A stretch of 64,000 nucleotides of DNA, taken from contig JACPFJ010000025.1 of NCBI GenBank assembly GCA_016182975.1, positions 1 to 64,000 on the forward strand. Direction: 5' to 3'. Within the stretch, counting starts at the first letter, position 1. Each line of letters begins with the position of its first letter. This document shows positions 7,412-14,954 of this stretch, piece after piece. The translations under genes and the position numbers were made by a program. The notes beneath the pieces were generated by a model that was given only the letters and a program-made list of their open reading frames with translations, had not been told where the DNA came from and ran no database searches. The DNA comes from Deltaproteobacteria bacterium (lineage in GTDB: Bacteria > Desulfobacterota > Desulfuromonadia > Geobacterales > Pseudopelobacteraceae).

Positions 7412-9085
7412 TCAAGTATCCTTTATGAATTCGCGAAGGATCTGTTCGATATCTTCCCGATGCCGCTGAACCGGACGTGCCCCTGCTTCGGGCTGTAATG
7501 GCAATGCTCCGACGCCCTCATATAAACATGTTGCATCGTGTGCCGAATAAACAACTGCCTTTTCCCCGGGATAGAGGATATATGCACCCGTTACGCCTTT
7601 TATGGCCTCCCGGTAACAGTGCATCTTGTCGATATCCTCTTCTTTACAGGAAAAAGTCGAGCCATCATCACTTTCACCATAAAATCCGTCACGCTTCCCT
7701 TTGAATTTGGCGTCGAATATCAGCCGCTTGTTGTTTATTTCGATCACGATGTCGGGCCGGAAATCATGAGAGTAACTTCCGGTCTTTTTTTCATTACCCG
7801 CAAAACTATCCCCAGGCTGGTGCTCCGAAGATCCTCGGTACGTTTTATTAAACCAGAGCGAAATGCCACCTTCATATGTAATGCAGATGCCGGGCTCAAC
7901 ATGCTGTTCCAATGGGCTGGCGGATATGATGTTACGACATGGTATCGGTTTTAACAGGCTATCAAGGATATCCTTAACAACAAAGAACGCCCAGTACTCA
8001 AACAAGGTTGGCGTATCCTTTGTTTCCAGAATATTTTGAAAATCATCCTTGTTGAAAAAGTCACATTTGGAGGTTAATTGCAGGAGGGAATACAGTTGAA
8101 ACAACTGGCGATACCCATCGCGCCTGTGCAGTACCTGAGAGCTTATGGGGATAAAGGCCATGCCGCCGACGTCGTGCCAGAGCGGATCAGCCAGGAAGGC
8201 GGCAATTTCATGAGTCATCTCATCAAGGTGTTGCTCAATATCCGGATTGAGGTAGCTCTTTTTTTCGGATGTCAGAACGTCCCGTAATCCGTTCAGTCGG
8301 CGCGGAATCGTTTGCAGAAAATGTTTGACGAAGCGATTTTCATTCGTATCTACGGTGAGATGCTTTCTTTCCTCAATCGCTTCCGTGGGATAAAAGTTTT
8401 TACCGGTTTTGTTGAATATTTTTTGACCGAGATTGGTTGTGATCAGAGGGTGTCCGCTTTTCAGGGAAGTAAAACGGTCGGAGGCGGTAAACATATTTAT
8501 CAGCATCGCAGGCTGTACATTGGTAACAGCGTCAATGGAACAATTGCAGAACGCACGGTACAGCTTGATGTGCGGGTTGGCTACAATCAGGGCGGATATG
8601 GCATCCAGATTTGGCGAAGCATCCAGCAGGTAATTCTTGAGAAAAAGATATTCAATGTAGGCAATATCCTTTCCGGTTTTTTCTTTGCGATAGTTTTGTC
8701 CGAGTGGCGTTGCGAAGCTGAATACCAGATTGGAGAACTTGTCAGCAATGTATGACAGCATCTCGTCGTAATGATCTGATATTATTTTACTGCTTTCTAC
8801 GCGGACACAAACCGGGCCGATTCGGGTACGACCAACAGCGTTACGGAAGGAAATCTCGAACAGTTGATCAGGAAAAGAGCGCTGAGTGTATAAACCTGCC
8901 TCACGCTTAGGGAAATAGTCGGGGACGTTATCCCCGTAGAATTTAACGAAGTAGGTCTGCCAATCCTGTAGAATCAGGTTTTCCGGGCAACACAGCCCAA
9001 TTGCTGCGGCCTCATCTTCAGAAGGAAACATGGGGTTATCGGCAACAGCCATTTGTGCTTCGGATGAGTAGAATAGAATCGGCAT
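7412..9085 (-). CDS. McrC-like nuclease (DUF2357/DUF524 with PD-(D/E)XK)
   Basis: A protein of about 557 residues, the nuclease partner of the AAA+ protein encoded just before it. The N-terminal and middle part fits the DUF2357 type of McrC-like proteins. The C-terminal nuclease core reads DFRPDIVIE (D445) then LIFDAKFKG (D458, K460), the PD-(D/E)XK pattern. In McrBC systems the AAA+ ring translocates DNA and the McrC-type subunit cuts it. The ATG at 9085 lies two bases after the stop of the preceding gene (TGATATG); a TTG at 9094 is an alternative. Its composition is more AT-rich than flanking housekeeping genes, consistent with transfer. Assignment to anti-phage defence is from family knowledge and context. 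Confidence 0.82.
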   Translation of the reverse strand: MPILFYSSEAQMAVADNPMFPSEDEAAAIGLCCPENLILQDWQTYFVKFYGDNVPDYFPKREAGLYTQRSFPDQLFEISFRNAVGRTRIGPVCVRVESSKIISDHYDEMLSYIADKFSNLVFSFATPLGQNYRKEKTGKDIAYIEYLFLKNYLLDASPNLDAISALIVANPHIKLYRAFCNCSIDAVTNVQPAMLINMFTASDRFTSLKSGHPLITTNLGQKIFNKTGKNFYPTEAIEERKHLTVDTNENRFVKHFLQTIPRRLNGLRDVLTSEKKSYLNPDIEQHLDEMTHEIAAFLADPLWHDVGGMAFIPISSQVLHRRDGYRQLFQLYSLLQLTSKCDFFNKDDFQNILETKDTPTLFEYWAFFVVKDILDSLLKPIPCRNIISASPLEQHVEPGICITYEGGISLWFNKTYRGSSEHQPGDSFAGNEKKTGSYSHDFRPDIVIEINNKRLIFDAKFKGKRDGFYGESDDGSTFSCKEEDIDKMHCYREAIKGVTGAYILYPGEKAVVYSAHDATCLYEGVGALPLQPEAGARPVQRHREDIEQILREFIKDT

Positions 9086-9086
9086 A

Positions 9087-10235
9087 TCACTCAATAAAAC
9101 TCGTATAGCCCTGAACCTTCAGATTCTGAATCATCCTCTCCAGTTTCTGTGCCGACCTGGGGAAACGGGTGTCTTCAGCGTTACAGAAGTCAAAAAGTTC
9201 ATTCAGCGGTTCTTCCAGCCTCCCTTGGGTTCCATGAAATTTCGGCAGGATCTTTTGCAGAATCTGGATATCAATGACCTCTTTAAGATCAAAATTCTGG
9301 ATCAGTTCATGGGCATTACGAATGAAATGGGCGATTTCATTGATGACGCGATAGCCGAAGTGCAAATGATAATTGCGAAGGATGTTGAGGAGTTCGTCAA
9401 GATAGCCGTGGACATCACGGCTAATTTCCAATGCTCCGAGGTAATCGGTCTTTGAGGAGAAAGGCGCCTCATTTTCACCCGGAATCAGTCTATTTCTCAC
9501 ATCAGCATCCTTCAAAACAAACCGGCCTGAAGAGTCACCACCTTTTTCATAATCCGCCAAAATGACATCGTTGAATTCGATGACATTGGCCCGATCCAGA
9601 ACCTTTGAGCTGAACATATACGTGGATTCATCTATATTGACGGTTCCGGTGAAGTAGACGTTCGCCGGGATATGGAATGACGGTGGCACGTCACCTTTGC
9701 CATCCTGCGCCTGAACATTTTCGCGGGAATGGAGATGCAGCGCTTCCCCCTGCGGCCTATCCTGAGTACGGCTCTCCATGATGCTCAGAAAATCGGAGAA
9801 ATACTGTTCCACCTTGGCCAGATTCATCTCATCGAGGATTATGAAATAGGGTTTTTCAGGATGGTCTTTCGCTTCCAGCAGCAGGCGCAATACCGGGGTG
9901 ACGTGGTATTTTTCATCAAGCAGGTTGTAATAGCCAAGCAGCCCTTTGTTGTCCATCCAGTCAGGTTTCACGGGGACAAAGGCGATACGCTTTCCACGTT
10001 CTTCCGGTGTTTCATCCTGGCAGATATAGTCGGCAAATATCTGGGCGATCTTCGTCTTACCTGTCCCGGAAATACCGGTGAGGATGACGAAAGGCTTTGT
10101 CTTCAGAGACAGGAAGTAGCGGGTGAGGATTTCTTTGGAGAAGAAGAAACCACGCTTCTTAAAATAGTCATTTAGATTTTTGTTGGATGAGGTTCTGATA
10201 AAACCTCCTTTTTCGGGATCATATTCAAGCGGCAT
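9087..10235 (-). CDS. McrB-like AAA+ ATPase/GTPase
   Basis: A 382-residue AAA+ protein. Walker A GISGTGKT is at 54-61, Walker B FIILDEMNLAKVEQYF at about 131-146, and the sensor/arginine region TGTVNIDESTYMFS then KVLDRANVIEF at about 196-221, the layout of McrB-type motors. It has only about 45 residues before Walker A, so it lacks the separate N-terminal DNA-recognition domain of E. coli McrB. Recognition may therefore come from one of the three proteins encoded just upstream. Its start overlaps the end of the preceding gene by 11 bases, and its stop is followed at once by the nuclease gene, so the genes are one operon. Confidence 0.87.
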   Translation of the reverse strand: MPLEYDPEKGGFIRTSSNKNLNDYFKKRGFFFSKEILTRYFLSLKTKPFVILTGISGTGKTKIAQIFADYICQDETPEERGKRIAFVPVKPDWMDNKGLLGYYNLLDEKYHVTPVLRLLLEAKDHPEKPYFIILDEMNLAKVEQYFSDFLSIMESRTQDRPQGEALHLHSRENVQAQDGKGDVPPSFHIPANVYFTGTVNIDESTYMFSSKVLDRANVIEFNDVILADYEKGGDSSGRFVLKDADVRNRLIPGENEAPFSSKTDYLGALEISRDVHGYLDELLNILRNYHLHFGYRVINEIAHFIRNAHELIQNFDLKEVIDIQILQKILPKFHGTQGRLEEPLNELFDFCNAEDTRFPRSAQKLERMIQNLKVQGYTSFIE

Positions 10236-10929
10236 CAGGCCCTCCTGTTCTTTTGCAGAACCATATTTTAATATTCTGTTTCGTGATTTCTCGCCAGTTT
10301 TCCTTGAGTGGTTTATCTGCTTTTTCGAAATTCTCCTTCACCTGATCAAGGACGTTATCCAAGTCTATGACTTCGGCAGTTGAAGTTTTTCGCGATTGCA
10401 ACTCGGCAGCATCAACGTCTTCTTTGTTTGGGAGATCGCCGTTGTCTTGAGGTTGATCACGGTTTAGTTGTAACGCATTCGTACTTGATACATTCGATTT
10501 CAGTTTTAGTTTTTTTAGAAGTAATTCATAAGATGCAAAAATATGTATTTTTAATACTTCGAGGTCAAGTTTCTTGCTATCAGTGGAAAGGATGTAAGCA
10601 TTATTTGTGTCTGATTGACGTTTAAAATAGGGTGCGTTAAGTGCTATCCGTCTAAATATTTGACAATTGCTTCTTATCCTGAAAAACCATGTTGCTACTC
10701 GATCTGATTCACAATCTCCATGCCCAGGCCGGTCAACACAAAAGCAGATATCCCCATATTTTACATTTGTACTATAACATTTTACCTTAAACCCCTTTTC
10801 TACACTGTTGAACCCGAACAACCAGCGACATATCTGCAAAGATCTTTCTACGTCGTCGACTGTACTTTTAGAAAAAGTGCTTCGAATCATTTTTTCGGCT
10901 TCAATCAGGCTATCAGTTGCATTTGACAT
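10225..10929 (-). CDS. McrBC-associated protein 1, unknown N part plus shared C-terminal module
   Basis: A 234-residue soluble protein that I do not recognise as a whole. Residues 1-140 are rich in cysteine (C34, C51, C62, C64, C73, C89) and mixed helix/strand. A polar linker with PQDNGDLPNKED follows. Residues 169-224 hold a module shared with the next two upstream genes, ending KPLKENWREITKQNIKIWF. A Shine-Dalgarno AAAGGTT precedes the ATG. The gene overlaps the McrB-like gene by 11 bases, which ties it to that system. A role as a DNA-recognition or adaptor subunit is a guess from position. Confidence 0.7.
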   Translation of the reverse strand: MSNATDSLIEAEKMIRSTFSKSTVDDVERSLQICRWLFGFNSVEKGFKVKCYSTNVKYGDICFCVDRPGHGDCESDRVATWFFRIRSNCQIFRRIALNAPYFKRQSDTNNAYILSTDSKKLDLEVLKIHIFASYELLLKKLKLKSNVSSTNALQLNRDQPQDNGDLPNKEDVDAAELQSRKTSTAEVIDLDNVLDQVKENFEKADKPLKENWREITKQNIKIWFCKRTGGPDAA

Positions 10930-11892
10930 ATTATAACCTTTCAGCAGTAGTGAATAAGACCAGTGGTGCTCAGCCCTCGCTGTTATTGCTGAACCATTTT
11001 GATATATTCTGTTTCGTGGTTTCTCGCCAGTTTTCCTTGAGAGGTTTACCTGCCTTCTCGAAATCCTTCACCACCTGATCAAGAACGGCTTCCTCGCCTA
11101 TGACTACTTCGGTAAAAGTTCTTCGCAGTTGAAGCTCGGCCAAATCAATATCGCTTTTTTCAGGAAGATACGTTTCCCGAAGGGTTGCATCTACTGTTTT
11201 CCTTTCCATTGAATGTTCTATTCCTGACAAAAATGGAGACAGAGCTTGAATAAATAACACCATTCTTTCTGCAAATGACTCAACTGTATTACTCTTTATG
11301 GATCTTATATCATCAGGTGAAAATTGCATGATAGATTTAATCCTATAAACTCCTCTGGCTTCTCTTTTGCCCAGTGTTTTGCGATCTTCATTGTCCCAGC
11401 GAATTTTATATCCCAGTCTTTTTTCAATTTCAGATGATTTAGCATGAATCTGATTATAAACGGATTCCTGAGGTTGTCCGTTTTTGGGTTTTATCTCAAG
11501 CTCAACCCATACCTCTATTTGATTCACTGCAAAAGCGAAATACAAACCGAATTTACCTTTCATTTTTACATATCTACCATCTATAGCAGGTGGATTGAAA
11601 TCACAACTTAAACCGTTTTCCTTTAGCTTGGACTGTGTCAAGTCGGTTACACTTTTCCAAATCTCTTTGGATAGTTTTTCTACCATTGCGGTACCTCCAT
11701 TCATAATTTCTTACAATTTATCGCAGCAAACCATATCTCTATGTTTTTTCTTGTAATCTCTCGCCAGTTTTCCTTGAGAGATTTACCTGCTTTTTTGAAA
11801 TTGATCTCTACCTGATCCAGTACCGTTTCAATGCCGATTATTTCATCAGGATTTTTTCGCAGTTGCGACTCGGCCAAATCAATGTCTTCTTT
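10258..11892 (-). repeat. Triplicated coding module in three adjacent genes
   Basis: A segment of about 165-171 bases at the 3' end of three consecutive genes (10258-10425, 10991-11161, 11728-11892) encodes the same module. In the 31-residue core starting LDQV and ending WF, I count 24, 23 and 21 identities for the pairs 1-2, 1-3 and 2-3. The DNA is also alike, including an identical stretch TCTCGCCAGTTTTCCTTGAG in all three. This means duplication or gene conversion of the module alone, since the N-terminal parts are unrelated. Confidence 0.85.
10970..11686 (-). CDS. McrBC-associated protein 2, DUF4268-like plus shared C-terminal module
   Basis: A 238-residue soluble protein. Residues about 20-165 resemble DUF4268-type domains seen in restriction and defence proteins (FGLYFAFAVNQIEVWVELEI, then EIEKRLGYKIRWDNEDRK, then a MVLFIQALSPFL helix). 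Residues 176-232 carry the shared module (VLDQVVKDFEKAGKPLKENW). The start at 11686 is chosen because GGAGGT stands 7 bases upstream; an in-frame ATG at 11704 would put that ribosome site inside the gene. The gene begins 14 bases after the stop of protein 3. DUF4268 assignment is from memory of the pattern and needs a profile search. Confidence 0.68.
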   Translation of the reverse strand: MVEKLSKEIWKSVTDLTQSKLKENGLSCDFNPPAIDGRYVKMKGKFGLYFAFAVNQIEVWVELEIKPKNGQPQESVYNQIHAKSSEIEKRLGYKIRWDNEDRKTLGKREARGVYRIKSIMQFSPDDIRSIKSNTVESFAERMVLFIQALSPFLSGIEHSMERKTVDATLRETYLPEKSDIDLAELQLRRTFTEVVIGEEAVLDQVVKDFEKAGKPLKENWRETTKQNISKWFSNNSEG

Positions 11893-12204
11893 GGTTGGAA
11901 TTTCACCATTTAAAAACACTTGAGTTGGAGTTGATGGCCCTAATGAAAGTGAGGGTTCTGTCTTATCCACATAACGACCGTTTTCTAATGTAATGTTAAA
12001 CCCCTCACTTTTAAAGTATCGAATATGTTGCTTCAAGCGTTCTTTTGCTTTAAACCGTTGAGCAATCTGAACATATTCAGCTTCAGTCAATCCGGTTGCT
12101 GCTAGTTTTTGAGCTATAGCAAGTCCAAATGTGTTGGGCTTTCCGTATTCTTTAAGAGGTGTACCCCCTGGTCCGCCGGTGCCTCGCCTGAAGTTTGAAC
12201 TCAT
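11701..12204 (-). CDS. McrBC-associated protein 3, basic N part plus shared C-terminal module
   Basis: A 167-residue protein with a glycine-rich start (GTGGPGGTPLKEYGKP), a helical middle (AQKLAATGLTEAEYVQIAQR, KAKERLKQHIRYFKSEGFNI) and the shared module at 105-159 (VLDQVEINFKKAGKSLKENW). GGAGAAAAT just before the ATG at 12204 supports this start over the longer frame from 12294. It is the first of the three module-bearing genes. No known family recognised; the middle part could be a small DNA-binding domain. Confidence 0.65.
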   Translation of the reverse strand: MSSNFRRGTGGPGGTPLKEYGKPNTFGLAIAQKLAATGLTEAEYVQIAQRFKAKERLKQHIRYFKSEGFNITLENGRYVDKTEPSLSLGPSTPTQVFLNGEIPTKEDIDLAESQLRKNPDEIIGIETVLDQVEINFKKAGKSLKENWREITRKNIEIWFAAINCKKL

Positions 12205-12335
12205 ATTTTCTCCGCCATAAAAATCCCCTCTCCCCTCCTCACTGGAAGCCAAAAAGAAATTGCTGTGTTGGTTGACTAACTCATTTATGCGCACAAAGAC
12301 ATCTACGCCCCTTGCCCCTCCATCTCGACCCAGCC

Positions 12336-12530
12336 CTATTTAGAGGAAAAAAACGCTCTACCAATAGCCATGATCGCATATGCAAAAATAACGATCTCAA
12401 AAAATGATTTTTTAAAATACCACATAAGAGACAACACAATTATGCCCATGACAAAAACTGCAATCAAGGAGTCACCCAAGCCAGGAGAATGAGGATTGTA
12501 CGCGATTATTGCATTTTTTCGTCGTCTCAT
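12336..12530 (-). CDS. Small two-helix membrane protein
   Basis: A 64-residue protein with a basic, polar start (MRRRKNAIIAYNPHSPGLGD) and two hydrophobic segments (SLIAVFVMGIIVLSLMWYF, about 21-39, and FEIVIFAYAIMAIGRAFF, about 43-61). A purine-rich GGGGGGAAT stands before the ATG. It is the most upstream member of the run that ends in the McrBC-like pair, with about 130 bases to the next gene. Function unknown; a membrane effector or toxin-like role would be guesswork. Confidence 0.5.
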   Translation of the reverse strand: MRRRKNAIIAYNPHSPGLGDSLIAVFVMGIIVLSLMWYFKKSFFEIVIFAYAIMAIGRAFFSSK

Positions 12531-12540
12531 ATTCCCCCCA

Positions 12541-12912
12541 TCATCAAGCGCCCCGACTGGGTTTTTGTCATTCTCGTCCCGTAGGACCCAAAGGGCCTAA
12601 GGGACGGTGTGATGGTAGACGGGGAATTCATTCCCCGGAAAACGGAACATCATATCCCACCGTCGCGTACGCGACGGATGAATGGGGTGCATCCCGTGGG
12701 ATGAATCCCACGGCGTAACTATTCAGCACAGTTTCGGAGCGTAGGCATCTTGCCTGCGTTTTCGAGCGGTTTCTTGCTCGAATTGATTTTGACGTAAAAT
12801 CGGTGCAAGCGATACACCCGCTTGCAAGGCAGGCAAGATGCCAGCCCTCCGGATATTGCCGAATAGTTACCCCACGGCTACCATCAAACGCCCCGATGGG
12901 GCTTGAATAACC
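12541..12912. repeat. Repeat-rich gap with palindromes, including REP cluster C
   Basis: No gene is supported here. The gap is bounded by similar blocks (CATCAAGCGCCCCGACTGGG at about 12542 and CATCAAACGCCCCGATGGGG at about 12884). Inside are GGGGAAT-TC-ATTCCCC at 12621-12636, the perfect 18-base palindrome CCGTCGCGTACGCGACGG at 12660-12677, and CCGTGGGAT-GA-ATCCCACGG at 12694-12713. REP-type blocks GGCATCTTGCCTGCG and GGCAGGCAAGATGCC follow at about 12745-12845. A 109-codon frame across this gap is made of repeats and was not called. Confidence 0.7.
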
Positions 12913-12946
12913 GAAATCAAATCGAGGAAACAAATGCACCTCTCCC

Positions 12947-13720
12947 TTACATTTCATTCAACTCAACTTTCATTCTGCGGCGGACCGCATTTCGGCAGGT
13001 CAGGACCAATTGCACCGATTTTTCAGCTTTTTGAAGTGGCAACGCAAGTGACCGGTCTGCCCATAATTCCGGTGTAGCCATATACTTCAAAACTTCAGAG
13101 GCATCATCAGTCGATTTCCTGACGGCTGATTCAAGCTTGTCAAGCAGTTCGTCCAGTGTGCCGGAGGAGAACGATCTGATGCTGTCGGTTTCGGAATTCA
13201 CTTTCTGCTGCTCTTCATGCAACTGATTGAATAACGCCTGAACTTCCCTGTCAAATTCAACACTGGCGCGGTTCCTGGCTATTTCGTCCTCAACTGAATT
13301 TGAAGCAAGAAAACGATTCATTATCGGATGGAACTGAAGCGTAAAAACAGCATTGTTCTTCCGATGGAACTCATCAAGCAGCGTAAAATAATTCACAAAC
13401 CGCTGTCTCTTCTCGTCGTATGGACAATCCCTTTTATCCCTGTCCACGGCAAGCGGCTTATTTATCTCTGCGGGTGAACTGTCCCACTGATTTTTGATCT
13501 CTGCCGATACAAATCCTCGCTGCTTGCGGCAGGGTAATTCGTTCTTTTCCTTTTCAGTTACATATTTGGCCAACACCTTTTGTTTTTCATCTTCCAGTCT
13601 CAAAACGGATTCCTGTAACGCCCTGTTCTTACGCCTGGCTTTTGAATATCCGGTAAAATACAAAACGCACATACCAAGCAAAAAGCTCAATATCAGGGGC
13701 ACGATCTCAGTTACGAGCAT
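12947..13720 (-). CDS. Membrane-anchored coiled-coil protein of unknown function
   Basis: About 257 residues. One N-terminal hydrophobic segment (EIVPLILSFLLGMCVLYF, about 5-22) is followed by a basic stretch SKARRKNRALQE and a heptad-like coiled coil (LRLEDEKQKVLAKYVTEKEK). The rest is hydrophilic and helical, ending in a basic tail. The start at 13720 is chosen because GGAGAAAAAT lies just before it; an ATG at 13732 lacks such a site. The likely place is inner membrane with the bulk in the cytoplasm. It stands between repeat clusters and has no clear operon partner. Not recognised. Confidence 0.6.
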   Translation of the reverse strand: MLVTEIVPLILSFLLGMCVLYFTGYSKARRKNRALQESVLRLEDEKQKVLAKYVTEKEKNELPCRKQRGFVSAEIKNQWDSSPAEINKPLAVDRDKRDCPYDEKRQRFVNYFTLLDEFHRKNNAVFTLQFHPIMNRFLASNSVEDEIARNRASVEFDREVQALFNQLHEEQQKVNSETDSIRSFSSGTLDELLDKLESAVRKSTDDASEVLKYMATPELWADRSLALPLQKAEKSVQLVLTCRNAVRRRMKVELNEM

Positions 13721-13782
13721 ATTTTTCTCCATGGCGATAGCGGATGGAGTTTATTCCACATTGCAATCAACATGGCACTATT

Positions 13783-13862
13783 CGGAGGGCAGGCATCTTG
13801 CCTATGCTTCAAGCGGGGTTTAACCCCGCTTGAATAGGCAGGCTGGAAGCCTACCCTCCATT
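13783..13862. repeat. REP-type repeat cluster D
   Basis: An 80-base unit reads GGAGGGCAGGCATCTTGCC, then the hairpin TTCAAGCGGGGTTTAACCCCGCTTGAA, then GGCAGGCTGGAAGCCTACCC. The two outer blocks are in opposite orientation, so the whole is a REP pair around a hairpin. It is the cleanest single copy of the family linked to the RAYT at 6633. Confidence 0.75.
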
Positions 13863-13897
13863 CGTGTCAACTTGAATGCAACATCGAATTGGTGATC

Positions 13898-13922
13898 TGA
13901 CGCGGCGCTGCTTGCCGCGTCA
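13898..13922. terminator. Hairpin downstream of lipoprotein gene
   Basis: TGACGCGGC, loop of 7, GCCGCGTCA forms a perfect 9-base stem about 20 bases past the stop of the minus-strand lipoprotein gene. There is no T-run, so it may stabilise or end the transcript only weakly. Confidence 0.45.
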
Positions 13923-13943
13923 GGTAATAGGGCAGAAGGTCAT

Positions 13944-14393
13944 TTACATAATCGAAAAATCACATAGTTTCTGATTCAACAAATCTTTTTCATATTGGGT
14001 AAGGTATGTGTTTCCGGTGTTCATCAATGTGGAATAACTATTTTGTCCCATAAAAGCGATATATCCATTAATAATTGAGTCCATCCCAGCCGTCAGGTTT
14101 GCTTTTGGAGTAAGCATGCATTTGGAAACAACAAGTGCATCCGCCTCGCGTTTAATGTTTTGCAAATTCATTACCGGACCAGACAGGGCAATACGTGACG
14201 ATGCACCGGCAAGCGTTTCAGCAGACTTCCAGCGACTGTAAATATCATTAAAAGGTAACACTGCTTTGTCATAGGCGGCTTTGTTGCTTGCCTCGGTGAT
14301 TGCCACCGGCGCCGCACTTCCGCCACCGCCTCCACTCCCACACCCGGCCAACGCCACCACCACCAACATCAATACCAGTGTGTTCCGCTTCAT
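13944..14393 (-). CDS. Small lipoprotein of unknown function
   Basis: A 149-residue protein with a lipoprotein signal: basic start MKRNTL, hydrophobic VLMLVVVALAGC and a lipobox LAGC whose cysteine is followed by a glycine-serine linker (GSGGGGGSAAP). The mature part is mostly helical and has two cysteines (SKCMLTP and KLCDFSIM) that could form a disulfide in the periplasm. GAGGAGG stands 7 bases before the ATG at 14393, which decides this start over an upstream ATG inside that site. No family recognised. Confidence 0.75.
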   Translation of the reverse strand: MKRNTLVLMLVVVALAGCGSGGGGGSAAPVAITEASNKAAYDKAVLPFNDIYSRWKSAETLAGASSRIALSGPVMNLQNIKREADALVVSKCMLTPKANLTAGMDSIINGYIAFMGQNSYSTLMNTGNTYLTQYEKDLLNQKLCDFSIM

Positions 14394-14524
14394 AACGTAC
14401 CTCCTCACGTTTTATAGTGAGGACAGCTTCCCACAAGACCTCCCCCATACAGCGACCTACACGAATAAAAAAGTTTGAAGAGAGAGGTGTGAAGAGTGAA
14501 AATAATCTGCTTCATGCTTTGGTG

Positions 14525-14901
14525 TCATTTTCTCTTTTCATCGTTGTTGGCTCTGCATTTCTTTATGATTGAGGTGAGTATCGCAACAATCTGGTTTACT
14601 TCCTCTATCAAGTCAGCCAGTTGCGATTTCTGCAATATTTCGCAGGCAGCCAGCAATCGCAGCCAGTAATGAGTCTCGCGTGCCTCTTTGGAGGCAATGG
14701 ATATTTGGCGATAAAATCGGCTCGGCTCTGGCTTCCTTGTCCTTCTTCGACATTCGCACCGATTGATGTCCCCGACCGCAACAGCTGGTTGGCCAGTGTC
14801 CGGCTGACCCCCGGCGTCTGATCCATCGTCCGGCACAATATCACCACCCGCCGCGCAAACTCAAACGTACGTTCCGGCAAATCCCGTCGAGGCTCTTCCA
14901 T
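14525..14901 (-). pseudogene. Four-helix bundle (S23/IVP) protein, frameshifted
   Basis: The first part, from 14901, reads as the typical start of a 23S intervening-sequence-type four-helix bundle protein (FEFARRVVILCRTM, LANQLLRSGTSIGANVEEGQ, SRADFIAK). The second part continues in another frame (ISIASKEARETHYWLRLL, then LIEEVNQIVAILTSIIKK). The switch falls near 14703-14707, at a short A run (TTTGG on the plus strand), and looks like one lost base, since the family usually reads IAKxSIASKEA there. As sequenced, the full protein of about 125 residues cannot be made. A sequencing error is possible. Confidence 0.75.
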
Positions 14902-14904
14902 TTG

Positions 14905-14954
14905 ACCCTTCACCCTTCACTCTTCACCCTTCACTCTTCACCCTTCACTCTTCA
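14905..14954. repeat. Short tandem repeat
   Basis: About three and a half units of the 14-base pattern CCCTTCACTCTTCA stand in a row between the four-helix-bundle gene and the end of the WYL gene. The last unit overlaps the WYL stop codon (14938-14940), so changes in copy number could alter that C terminus. Confidence 0.7.

Noticed and set aside
12628-12957. A 109-codon open frame on the minus strand
   Set aside because: It is made of palindromes and REP blocks with no ribosome site or protein-like sequence.
14905-14954. Possible CRISPR-like array
   Set aside because: The units are contiguous 14-base tandem repeats with no spacers and no cas genes.
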